From Asterochloris sp. CNOR1 (Eukaryota > Chlorophyta > Trebouxiophyceae > Trebouxiales > Trebouxiaceae): a DNA stretch of 64,000 nucleotides. A model generated the notes under the pieces. The model was given only the letters and a program-made list of their open reading frames with translations, had not been told where the DNA came from and did no database searches. The first letter of the stretch is position 1; every line of letters begins with the position of its first letter. Both the position numbers and the translations under genes were made by a program. Positions 11,801 to 22,300 of the stretch are shown here, in pieces. The stretch lies in contig OZ017749.1 of the NCBI GenBank assembly GCA_963969365.1, positions 2,604,001-2,668,000 on the forward strand. The letters run 5' to 3'.

Positions 11801-13032
11801 ATGCCCTGTCCTTGTCATCCTGTAGGGTACCCTAGCAGGCAGCAATCTGCACATGTTGCAGGCACGTCCGGGAAGCTAATGCCCTGCACATGCCTGCCCA
11901 CTGGACAGGCTGCCAGAGCGCTGCCTGCAGCGATCTGCGCATCTTGCAGGTACACAGGTGAGGTGATGCCCTGCCCCCGCCTGCCTGCAGGGCACCCTCC
12001 CAGAGAGCTGGGCGGGCATGCGCTCCCTGACAGCCTTGGACCTGTGGCGCACCCAGGTGACGGGAACCCTGCCCGCTGCCTGGAGCACCATGCAGCGTCT
12101 GGAGACGCTGAGTGTGAGCGACACGCTGCTCGCGGGGACGCTGCCCGGCTCCTGGGGCAAGCTGAAGCACTTGAAGGTCCTGCAGGTCAGCTGGGGCAGG
12201 CTGCTGTGACCACCACCCATCACGCCAGCCTGCGTCGTCCTGCCTTTGCCCATGCGCTGAGCTGTGATGCGGGAATGACACCACCAACATGCAATCAAGC
12301 TCCAGCTGCAATGCAATGAGCTGCGGCTTGCTATCTGGGTCCACCTGCCACCATCCACGCCGGCTGTGCCTGCCTGCAGCTTGCCAACACAAAGGTCGAG
12401 GGGTCCCTGCCAGCGGCATGGGGCTCAGCTGAGGGCCTGACATTCGTGGACCTCAGGGGCACTGCCGTGCGCCCACCACTGCCACGCTCCTGGTATTCCT
12501 TCTGCCTCAGGTCTGTGCCTGTGTTCCCCTGGAGGCTAGGATGCTGACTGTAAGACCTGAGACTCCAGAAATCGTCTGCTTTGCACTTTGCTACCCCACG
12601 TCTCTTAGCTCCTCCCTGCCTGCTCTCCCAGACTGACCTGTCTGTCGTTCATGTCGCAGAAATGGCAGCAAGATCAATGGGGAGTGGGACCACAGGAACA
12701 GTGGGTATGGCAAAGCCTACATCCTACTGCCCTGGGAAGCGCCAGGGGGGTCGCTGTGGGAGCTGAGCAACGGCGAGCGCTGGGACGCCCCCAATAACAT
12801 GTGCAACCAGCTGAAGCGGCGACGGCGCTTTTGGGGGGTAGCTGTCGCACTTGCCCTGCTGGCTGGGGCTGCCCTGCTGTTGAGGCGCAACAAGGGAAGA
12901 GCATTGGAGGGGTTGGCCCGCCTGCAGCAGGCACTGCCCCAGCGCGCCAGCCAGGGCACATTAAACACCCTGAGCATTGTCTTCAGCTTAGTCAGCAGGA
13001 CTGTGCGCCGCTCCCCTCAGAGACAGGACTGA
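8805..13032 (+). CDS. Leucine-rich-repeat membrane protein without kinase
   Basis: The protein starts with a clear signal peptide (MQLARIWLLVVLSGLAFACQ). A strongly acidic stretch follows (KDEEEDQDFEEPELD; EEDDEECEE, about 9175-9260). Next comes a plant-type LRR cap (ALMELKGQVV...LLSSWQDGQDPCTF, about 9880-9965), as in LRRNT_2 domains. The LRR exons at about 11210-11550, 11991-12186 and 12380-12510 repeat the plant LRR pattern: LTALHLGDNPGLSGTLPSQW, SLTALDLWRTQVTGTLPAAW and LETLSVSDTLLAGTLPGSW. A transmembrane helix (FWGVAVALALLAGAALLL, about 12830-12885) after a basic KRRRR stop-transfer signal is followed by a short basic tail ending at 13032. It therefore resembles a receptor-like protein: extracellular LRRs, one membrane span and no kinase. 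The ligand is unknown. Confidence 0.8.
11764..12015 (+). repeat. Three decayed tandem copies ending in an exon start
   Basis: The 21-bp core GCGATCTGCGCATGTTGCAG plus one G occurs at 11764, with variant copies at 11842 (two changes) and 11930 (one change). Each is followed about 17-25 bp later by ATGCCCTG and then a (C)TG(C/T)AGG-like site. Only the last copy leads into the real LRR exon (GGCACCCTCCCAGAG at 11991); the earlier two end in similar but broken sequence. Copy spacing is 78 and 88 bp. Confidence 0.85.
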
Positions 13033-13226
13033 TCCCCCTCGACTAATGCCTGCCGCGTCTTCATGATTTCGTTCCAGCCCCTGCGCCCCCCCACCTGTTT
13101 TTGCTTCAAATTTCGTTGCAGCACCCCATCATCTGCCATTCAATGATATTTCAGTATTGACAGCAGAACCAGTGATACAATCAAGACTCTACTCGCTACA
13201 TGGCTTCGCTTCAAATCACTTCAAAA
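13033..13226. other. Convergent intergenic gap
   Basis: Short region between the convergent 3' ends of the LRR gene (+) and the EBP2 gene (-). It is relatively AT-rich and probably holds both 3' UTRs and polyadenylation signals. No gene seen. Confidence 0.5.
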
Positions 13227-16133
13227 TTATGCAGCGGCTCGCCGGGACTTGCCAGGCCGCTGTGGTTTTCCCCGGCTGCCCTTGAACCCACCTGCAACAC
13301 AGTGCACGCGTTGAGCCATACAGACATCTTGTACCATTCAATTCTAAGCGTTTATGCTGCTGTCATAGGCTACTGGCTCTTTGCCTTGGGGCTCACAGGC
13401 TGCCTACGCATGACCAGCAAGGAAACTCACCCCTGCCACCGGCCATGCTCCTGCCCCCTTGGCCCCTGCCAGCGCCCATGCGTCTGCCCCCGCGACCCCG
13501 GGCCCCTGCCTTGGACACCCCAGCTGCCCTGTAGTTCCTGGGGTTGAGGTCCATGCTGGCAGCCGACACAGCATCATTCTGCTTCTGCAGCCGCTTACGG
13601 CCACCAAAGCCTGCAGGCAGCCACAAGTACGTGCGGGACCTGCAGACGAGCTCACACAGTCAGCAGCTGCAAAGTGGGCCACCAGTCAGAGCAGGCGTTG
13701 TAACATGATGCCAGTATGTCGCTTTCAGATGTCTCAGGCTGCTCAACTGTCCACAGGCTGACCTGGTCATCCAGACAGCAGCGCTGAGAGCCGGAAGAGA
13801 GGCTTAAGGCGCGCTGCTGGAGTACCCAACAGCTGGCGGCTGCTCACCAAATTTGGCATCCTTGGCCTGCTGCTTCTTGCTGGGCCCCTTCTGCCCAGCA
13901 AGGATACGCTCCCCCGGCTTGCGCACAGGGCGGTGCTGGTTGAGCACGTCCCCCAGGTCCAAGTCCCCAGCAAAGCCCTAGACAGCAGCAGGGTACGAAG
14001 TGAGCATCTCCCAGAAAGCTCCAGAAAGGCCTGCCGCATGAATGGCAGGGTGCCATGACAGTGCATTGGTGCCCTGCAGCACAGCGCAACCCCGGTCGGC
14101 CAGCCCTGTGCAGCAGCAGAGTGCTCACAAGACTTGCATTGGTGCGAGGCAGCACCATGCACGACAGGCCGGCGGACACTGCTGCTGCTGCAAGGCAGCG
14201 ATTTGCGGTGCTAGCAGGTGTCTTGCCTTGCTGTGCATCAGTGCCATGTGATGTACAGGGAAGCCATGCAGGCATGTCACACAGGCAGGTGGCATGCCGC
14301 AGGTCATCACAGGCAGGCCGACACGCAAAATCAGAGTGGCAATGCAGGGTTGAACCTCCAGGCAACTGGCGTGCAGGAACCCCAGAGGTGGCGGTGAGGA
14401 GGCAGGCAGCTGGATTGGCTCAGGCTGAGAGGCGTTGCTCAAAGCTCAACCATGCTGCAGACCCTTGACCTGCTGCCCCTGCAAAGTCCAGCCTGGCAAG
14501 CAGCTCCTTACCGACTTCTGGCGCTGCTTACGCAGCTTGGTGACGTCTGTGATGGCTGCCTTGCGTTGCTGGGCCTTGTCCTTGCGTCGCTCAGCCTGCA
14601 CCTCCTTGCTGAAGCGCTTGGCCTCACGCTGCTTGCGCCTGCAGCAGGGACAGCCACACAGGGCTGGGTCAGCACCAACAGGGGCACACTGTTAGTGTGA
14701 GTCTGATGCGAGCTACATCGCACCGCCAGAGGTGCCCTGGCCACCAGATCAACAGAACTGAGGCAGACAGGGGCACATCATGAAGAGAGGCTAATGCCAA
14801 GCTGCAAAGCGCTGCCAGAGGTGCTCTGGCCAGGTGTACCTGAGCAGCAGAGATGTTGCCACTGCATCCTGAGAGGTGCGTCACCCAGACAACAGGGCCG
14901 GTATGGGACAGCACAAGCACATGAGTGCCCATCAGAAGCTGCCCTGCAGTGTCTGACTGCAGCACGACAACAACAACTGCAACACCTCACCTCTCGTTAT
15001 CTGCCTGATCCATGTGCTGTTGTGTGTGCATCCTCTGTATGCAGCAGCAAAGGACAAAGCAGGCAGCGCCCTTTGTGATGCAGCACCCCACCTCTCATCT
15101 GCCCCTGCCATGTGCTGTTGCTTACGCATAGTGACACATGAAGCTTAAACAGAGCCGCAGCGCCCATTGTGATGCAGCACCCCACCTCTCATCTGCCTGC
15201 TCCATGTTCTGCTGCTCGTGCATTAGCTGCTCCTTCACACGAGCCATGTGCTGGTCACTCTTCACCATCTCGGCATAGAAATCTGGAGGGCGCTGCCACT
15301 TTGTGCCGGCCTTCTCAAACCTGCGGATGGCAGCCTGAGCTGCCCCGAGAGCCTGCAGTCCAGCAAGCAGGCTAGGAAACACATGCTGGCCAAGCTTCAG
15401 GGTCCAGCATGGCCGCAGTGAGCTGGTGAGTGCCCATGTCCTGCCGCAACTTGCACACTGGCCTTATGCACATCGTCCAAACAAGATCTGGACAGATGCA
15501 GTCTATGCCGCTATGACGGACAAGGACAAGGCCGGGCGCTGTCAAGGTTGTGAAGATACCTGCCTGCTGTAGCCAGAGGGGCATCAGACAGGAGAATGCT
15601 GACCTGGGTATAGAATGCCAGCTCCCTGGAGAGATCGTCATCAATGTTGGTAACCTCTGTGACATCACCATGCAAAATCACCTGCAGCAGGCTTGCCAAC
15701 CTGATTTGCGGCAACCTAGTGGCACCTCTGGTAGAGCCAGTACAGAATGCCAGGACCAGCCTGCTTGACGCTGCACTGGGGAGGACTGCCTGCAAGACTG
15801 CTCTGCTTGTGTTCAGCCATGTGCTGCTCAGCCTGCTTGCTGCTACACACCTGTGTTTCCTCCCAGGGCTGCTCTGTGGTCCAGCTGATATCTTCCAGCT
15901 TGTCGTGGAGCGCATCTGTGTTGTAGATGGCCAGCCGTGGCTGTGCAGCGTCTGCAAGCTCTGCGCCACGCTTGAGTGTCTCTGCTGCCAGTGCAGCCTC
16001 CTGCAGGGACAGACAACCATTACACTGAAGTCTCTATGAGCAGCCCTTCATCAAAGTGGTGTGTATTGGCTGCTTTGCTCACCTCCTCGTAAGAGCTGCC
16101 ACTTGCCTCGCTGTCATAGTCCTCGTCACTCAT
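13227..16133 (-). CDS. EBP2: rRNA-processing protein EBP2
   Basis: EBP2 is a nucleolar factor for 27S pre-rRNA processing and 60S subunit assembly. The exons join in phase. The first is 16133-16083 (MSDEDYDSEASGSSYEE, acidic). The second reads AIYNTDALHDKLEDISW, a family signature. Then come TNIDDDLSRELAFYTQ and the hallmark WQRPPDFYAEMVKSDQHM (about 15300-15250). A highly basic coiled stretch follows (RRKQREAKRFSKEVQAERRK), then GFAGDLDLGDVLNQHRPV and FGGRKRLQKQNDAVS. An R/G-rich segment (GARGRGGRRMGAGRGQGGR) precedes the last exon, which starts after GTTGCAG and reads KPQRPGKSRRAAA, stopping at 13227. The RPGK.RR ending is typical of the family. The length and all conserved blocks look complete. 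Confidence 0.88.
14979..15223 (-). repeat. Three tandem copies of an EBP2 exon end and donor
   Basis: The real exon end (plus-strand 15174-15223) is preceded, within the intron on the plus-strand left, by two similar copies at 14979-15024 and 15080-15120. Shared plus-strand core: CACCCCACCTCTCATCTGCC, then CCATGTGCTGTTG or its variant. The spacing is 101 and 94 bp. On the minus strand each copy repeats the codons for EQQNMEQADE and the GTGGGGTGC donor region. Confidence 0.85.
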
Positions 16134-17800
16134 GTCGAGGGATCTAGCCGTCCTGCGAGTGACCTAAATATTGGCAGCCAGCCCGCCCACTCGTGGATTT
16201 CCCTGTAAACGATGTGCTTCATATCACGATCAAATGATGGACCTCAGATCAGACCCTATCACATGAGCCGACAGCGCATGGCACCTGTCCCAGCACGCAG
16301 CACAGCCACCGTTGCGAAAGAGGGTTCAAGCAATGTCAAGCACCGCCCAGCCAGATCAGCATGCTGTGCAGCCCCTTGGGCCATCAGCTAAGGCGTACTA
16401 GAGAGTCCTTTGCGCTGCGCCTACTACCTATGCAGCCCGCCTGGCAGCTGTTCTCCTCCAGGTTGGGGCCAGGCGTGCTGCTGCTTGCCAGAGCATTAGA
16501 TCCTGCCTCTGAGCAGCTGAGGGTTGGCAGCATGAATGATGATGCAGCCTGCCTGCTTGCGCAGCTGGGGTGCCTCTTTCTTGCCAGGCAGCTTGAGCCC
16601 TGAACAAACAACGTCACTGCCTGATGTATGGGTTGCTGTCGCCAAGTGGCTGGCTCCCGGAGGCATGCTAAGCACTTGTGTCACATTCTGGTGGCAGCCT
16701 GACATCATAGCACTTGCTCGCAGAGAAGGGGGAGTGTCTGCATATCTCACTTGACACAACAGCATCCCTCAAAAACTTTGGATGTGCTGGCTTTGACAAG
16801 CAGAAAATGGCATCAGAGCAGTGCTGGAGGCTCTTCAAGTTAGGCACGACATGCCAGCTGCTGCAGTACAGCCGTGCAGCAGGCTGGTCCAGCTGTGTGG
16901 GTTCTGGGTGAAACTGCTGAGGTGCTGCTCGGTGCAGGGCTCCCTCAAGCGTTGACTCTCACTAGGTGTATGATGCTCAGCCTGGCATCACGGCTGCTCC
17001 CAGCAGCTCCCCCAAGTGTGATTGCCTGCCAAGCGCTGTGCCCAAATTGCAGTGCTGCCTGAGGGCACTGCATTGACGTCCAGCACAGGGTTCCACTCAA
17101 GCACACATATCTCATCAGCAACTTGACGGTCCCCACCTGCAGTCCAGCATCCGTGGCCTGGTGGCAAAGTCCAGGAGAGTATTCCAAGCAAAGCCCAAGT
17201 CTCTCATGTCCAGGGGCCACTGCGCAAGCCAGATGGCACCCCAAATTTCTGGTGGGTTTTAGAGGCAATGCCATGACGCTGTGCTGCCTGCCACCCTGGA
17301 TGGCCCATCTTCAAAGCCAGCTGTCTGCAGGCAGCTGACCTGCAGCCCTAGAGACTGCCTGCATACATTGTACCAACAAGGCCTGTGCTTCAGAGGACTA
17401 CCTGGCAGAGCGGCACCTGCTGCCGCACCGTCACATCCAGCTATTGCCTTCACGTCAACTGCGGAGGTGAGCTGCGCAGCCTGATTGACTAATGCCCTGA
17501 AGTGCATGTTCACCGTCTTAGCTGTTGAGTCAGAGTATGTCAGGCAAGCTAACAAGTGCCCCTTTGCTCCAATGGAGGCCATGATCCCTTGATGGGAGGA
17601 TTGGCAGTTATGTGCATGCAGTGATTGAACATCAGGGCATCACCCTGGCAGCACATTACATGGCAGCCCTAGGGGCGCCACCAGCATGTTGAGCCTGTCT
17701 GTGCCTGGCGTTGCTTGCCCTGCAGAGGCCTCTCCCTGGGGCCTGCAGAGGCCTCACTTTGCAGAGGCTCCAAGGAGAGGCCTGCCTTTGACCCACATGA
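16134..17800. other. Unresolved region, possible decayed gene
   Basis: The first 200 bp upstream of the EBP2 start are probably its promoter. Beyond that, frames exist on both strands but no complete gene could be assembled. On the minus strand, frames at about 17582-17300 (MASIGAKGHLLACLTYSDST) and 17150-17020 (VADEICVLEWNPVLDV) are protein-like; the second vaguely resembles the start of APC4-type WD proteins. I could not splice them together. Treat this as unassigned. Confidence 0.3.
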
Positions 17801-18250
17801 GCCACATGGTTGACTACTACTACTCTTAGACTGGGCTCTGGTCGTTGTGTCTCCGCAACTGGCTGTGGCGATCCCGCTTGTTCAAACCGCAGATCAACCA
17901 GCCAGGTGAAAGGGGGAGCCAGCGCTTTAAACCTCTACTTAAGCCCAGACCGCGGATCGGCTTCGTCTGGACTCAGGAGGTGAAACCGCAGCGTTTGAAG
18001 CGGCAAAGATGCCACCTGCAAGCTGAAGTTTGAGTTCAAGTTCAGGGAGAGGGACCGGACCCCGCTGCCCAGGCCGAACAGGTGCGACACTCTCCTGCTG
18101 AGCTCACAGCTGTGACGTGGGCCTGGCAGGCATTGGGTGCATCCTTGTTTCGTGAAGAGACCGCCCAAAGTAAGCGTTGCCGCCGAAGTACCTGTGCTGA
18201 GAAGGCCTCTACGAGGGGTTGACCCGGACTAGGCCCATAGCATGGGGGAA
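17801..18250. other. Stretch of unusual composition, unidentified
   Basis: This stretch differs from its surroundings. It is poorer in the CTGCAG/GCTGC words that fill neighbouring introns and richer in CG dinucleotides and purine runs. It holds related short blocks (AAACCGCAG twice, CGCTTTAAAC, GCGTTTGAAGCGGC). It could be a structured RNA, an insertion or an exon of a basic protein. I compared it from memory with tRNA B-boxes, 5S rRNA, SRP RNA and spliceosomal snRNAs and saw no match. Confidence 0.3.
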
Positions 18251-19300
18251 GGCCATCAAGCTATAGCTGGCACATTGTGGAGCTCACGCTGCTGTGCACT
18301 GACAGAGAAGACAAGCCCCTTGGACTGACCGCACCTGATAGGCCTTGGACACAGTCCTGCCTTAGCCCGCAAGGCCAGGATGGTGCTGAGTTGGGGGTCG
18401 CCGCAGCAGGTACACACATCCTTGAGACGGGCAGGCTGCATCCCCCTGGTGCACAGCCTCTGCGACGCATGCTGCTTCAAGGCCACAGTGCCTTGTCTGG
18501 GCTGCTCCAAGGTGACTCTGGTGCTGCTGGTGGCCTGGTGACCCGTCGTGGCTGCTCGTGGGCCACCAGCCTGCCACGAAGGCCCAGCCAGCAGCAAACA
18601 CACACGCAGCTTGCCCTTGCCCATGTTACCCCTTGGTGGTAGCTTGCATTCAGAAGCCCCTTCATGGCTCTGGGTTGACAGCCCTGTGATGATGGACACC
18701 TTCTGGTGGTGCATACGCAATGTTCCAACGGTACGGCCGATGGACACTCAAGTCCCGCACATGCTCATTGCTCCACCTTGCGCCGACAACCTTGCTGCTT
18801 TGAAGCAAGGCTTGGAGCGGCCACCAGGCTCAGGTCTTTGACATGGAGCGGCGCTGCAAGTTGAACCGCCTGCCACCTGCCCGCAGCCTCCTTGATCTGG
18901 CGGGCACCTGCAAGCTTCGCAAGCAGGCAGCTGCCAAACGGTGGCTGGTTGCGCTGGGGGCTGTAGCCAGCTGCCTGCCTGCTGTGCATCTATGTCTTGT
19001 ACACGTTCAACTGCTGGTGCCGTGCCCTGCAGCTGGCAGCCAGTCCTTTTGGGTTGATTTCTGCACCAGCTTCTCCAGCTGGTCTCCCTTTTACTCCCAT
19101 TGCTTGCCCTCTGCTCTGCAGCTGTTCCTGAGAAACAGCGCTGAGCCTCAGCAGGCTTGTCACTGTAATGAGGCACCCAAGATGCTCTCTGCTGCCCTGC
19201 CTTGCAGTTGACCCTCCAAACTGCAACCAAAGAGCCTCTGTCCCGCCTGCACACACACACCTGCTGTTTGGCTTACACGTCCTGGTTATCTGCCTTGCAG
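18251..19300. other. Unresolved region upstream of the U2AF65-like gene
   Basis: No gene is supported. A 163-codon open stretch lies on the minus strand (18256-18747, no ATG at its start) and a 122-codon ATG frame on the plus strand (18843-19211). Neither shows a known domain. The 5' UTR and first exon of the U2AF65-like gene probably lie in the right half. Confidence 0.35.
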
Positions 19301-22300
19301 CTTTCCCCAGGGCTGGGTCTGGGCGGGCTGCCGCCCCTTGTCACCTCCCCCGATGCTCTGGACATGTTCCTGAGCACCCTGGAGCAGGAGTCTCAGCAGC
19401 AGCAGCAGCAGCAGCGCCGCACGCAGGTCAGTGCCTCAGTCTGCAAGCCTCAACTATGGCAGGTCACCCGTGCTGTGCTTGTGCTGGGGAGGGTGCGGCA
19501 TGTTCTAGGTGTTCCTCTGCCCACTGCCTGCAGGTGTGTCTGCAGCTGCTCGCTAGGCTGTCTGGGCAGCTGCTCGCTAGGCTGTCTGGGCAGCTGCCTG
19601 CAGAGAGGACCTGATCACTGAGCACTCTTGCTTGCGCACACGTCCCTGAAGGCTGCATAGACATTCATGGTGAATTTTGACAGAGCTGAGCAGCTGCGCA
19701 ACATGGCGCCCACATCACCCACTAAGGGCACCCCGCTTCCCCCACCATCTGCCCCAGCAGCGGCGTGCATCAAGTTATTGTATGCCTTGAGCACCCATGT
19801 GTCTGCGCAGCAGGTCCTTGCTGAGGCAATGAGGGCAGCCTGTCCATCCCTACACCTGCCAGTCCCTGAGCACTCACCCTTTCTGTCCAGCAAGCTCTGG
19901 CTGAGTAGGAGTGCTGCACGGGGCGGATGTTGAGCGCTCCTGTCCATCTGCAGCAGGCTGTTGCTGAGGTGCAGCACTCTGGCGTCTTTCCTCATACTCA
20001 GCGTTCATGTCTACCATCAGCACGCTTCCAAAAGTGATTGTCGCACCAACTGCTCTCTCTGTGAGATCAGGCCCTGGTTGATGACCAGCGCTAGGGCGCC
20101 CACATCTCATGCTCGGCACGCATGTCTGTTGGCAGCAGGCTGCTGCCCAGCGATTGCCACGCTGAGGGTTTGTGCATCTGTGTGCAGGGGCTGGCCAGGA
20201 GCAGCGCTGTGGCGCCCGATCTTTACATGGGGCATACGTGCCTGTTTCAACAGTCAACCTGGCATGTATGTTGGTTGTGAGTGCTCGCATGTCTGTGTGC
20301 AGGCGCTGGCTGAGGAGCAGCGCTACGGCGCCCCCACGGGCCAGTTCTCTCCCCAGGGGCAGTTCCCGCCCCAGGCTGTGGGCAGCGCCACTGGCGGCGG
20401 GCGCTTCAGCCCCCAGGCTGGAAGCCTCTCCCCGCAGGCTGTCGGCGGGGCTGTGGCGGCACCACAGTTCTCGCCCTTTCCCGGCGGGCCCCTGGGAGGT
20501 GGGTGGGCTGAGGGGTGGGTGCGCGCCTGCTGGTACCTGGCCGGGTGAAACGCCAGGGGTCATGCTGCCCCCTGGAGGTCTGTCCGCTGCCTTGACCAGT
20601 GCTTGCTGGCCTGTGCCGATGCAGCCGGCCTTGGACTGAGGGTTGTTTGCCTTGGGCTAGGTGTCTGCTTGCCCTGTGCATTTGCTGCTTGCCATGCATG
20701 TACAGTTAACCCTGTAAGGCCTGCCTACTTAGCCAGCATGAGAGGCATTGGGAGGTGTCCGCCTGCCTTGTAAGGCCCTCTGCCTGCCCTTCCATGCATG
20801 ACCGGACAGGGCAGATTGGGCAGTCTGAGGGGCTGACCCAGGTTTGTCTGCACATGCTTGAGGGGGAGCACCCTGCACCTGCAGCAGAAGAGGGCAGCCC
20901 GCCACGCACAGAGCTCACTGCAACAACACCCTCGCCCCTCCAGCAGCCGCGGGGGGATGCAGCCTCATCGCTGACAGAGGGACCAGAGGCTGGAGCAGGT
21001 TGGTCGCTGAGAGGCCCACCCGCCCGGTCACTGCTGCAAGAAGCCCACGCGCAGCCTGACACCTGCTGCCTGTTGACCCTTCAGGCCCACCTGGAGCCCC
21101 CGTTGAGCATATGCAAGCCTACCCAGCCCCAGCCCACCTGGCACTGTATGTGCTGCAGATGGCGGGCCAGCCCCCTCTGGCACAGCATCTGCTGCAGACA
21201 AATTGCGGACAATGGCTCAGCCCCCTGCCCACCTGTTGCTGGTACCTCTCCACCAGCTGCCAGCTTGCCCAACAACAGCCTGCTCAAGGTCAATGCCGAA
21301 AGTCAGCCACTTCCCAGCGTTCACCCGGTCCTGAGTGCTGGCAGCATTCCTGGATGCAGGCGGCCTCTCCCAGCCAGACCGGCCCCTGCAGGAAACCGCC
21401 CTGGCGGCGCAGGAGGCCCAGATACAGCGGCTGGAGGGCACCTTGCAGCATTACCGCAATTGGGCTGCCCAGGTGAGTCCTCGGGCCACCAGTAGCCTGC
21501 TTTCAGGGAGCACCGCCTGGGACCAGGTGTGCTGCTTGTGCCATCTGTCAGGGTCCTCTGGCGGCTTGTCCTCAGCAAGCGCATCACTGTACCTTGAAAG
21601 CCTTCCCACTCGCCTTCACTGCCACCGGAAGTCTGGGTTGTGCAATGCAGGCATTCCCTGGCGCTGCATGTAGTCCTTGCCAGCTGTCATTGTTGCCAGT
21701 GGCCCATTAGAGAGCCTGCACACTGCCTTGGAAGCATGCAGCGCCAGAGCTATGCACTGCCTTCCCCTTTGTCAGCTGCCGCCAGAAAAATCCACGTAGG
21801 CGGCCATGCTTTGCCTTGGAGGGTTGATGGGCCTCATACAGGGCCCTTTCCTTTGCTTTGGAGGGTTGTGGGGCCTCATACAGGGCCCTGGCCAGGTGTG
21901 GGTTTTTGAAATTAGTATTTGCCTGCAGCCTGTGTGGACGCCTTCCTGTGGTGGGCTGGACAAGCTGCATGGCTGACCTCTGAATGACTGCGTTGCTGCC
22001 CTGCCTGCAGATGCAGAGTCGCTACAATGCCTTCAACCCAGACGCCATCAGGCCTGCCCGGAGAGTCTATGTGGGAGGCCTTCCCCCCACAGCAACAGAC
22101 GTGAGTTGTGCCTGAGCACCAAACATGCCGGCCTCTGCTCTGCTGCTTTGCCGCCCCTGAGCTGGCCTTGTCTCCCGCATGAGGCTTGCAAAGCCTTGTG
22201 AGCCTTGCCTTCTCTTTGTTGTTACCTTGCTGCTTGACATGTGCATGCCCAGCCGCACAGGGTCTGGGCCAAGTTTGTCCTGCTCGGCTGCCCTTGGCAG

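Noticed and set aside
11764-12015. CRISPR-like array reading of the regularly spaced repeats
   Set aside because: The copies are diverged, few, in a nuclear intron and end in exon sequence. There are no spacers of constant length and no cas genes.
16322-16345. GGTTCAAGCAA, which resembles a tRNA B box
   Set aside because: It departs from the GGTTCRANNCC consensus, with no matching A box or acceptor stem at a suitable distance.
18256-18747. Minus-strand open stretch of 163 codons
   Set aside because: No ATG at its start, no family resemblance, and a plus-strand frame of similar length overlaps it. Kept only as an unresolved region.
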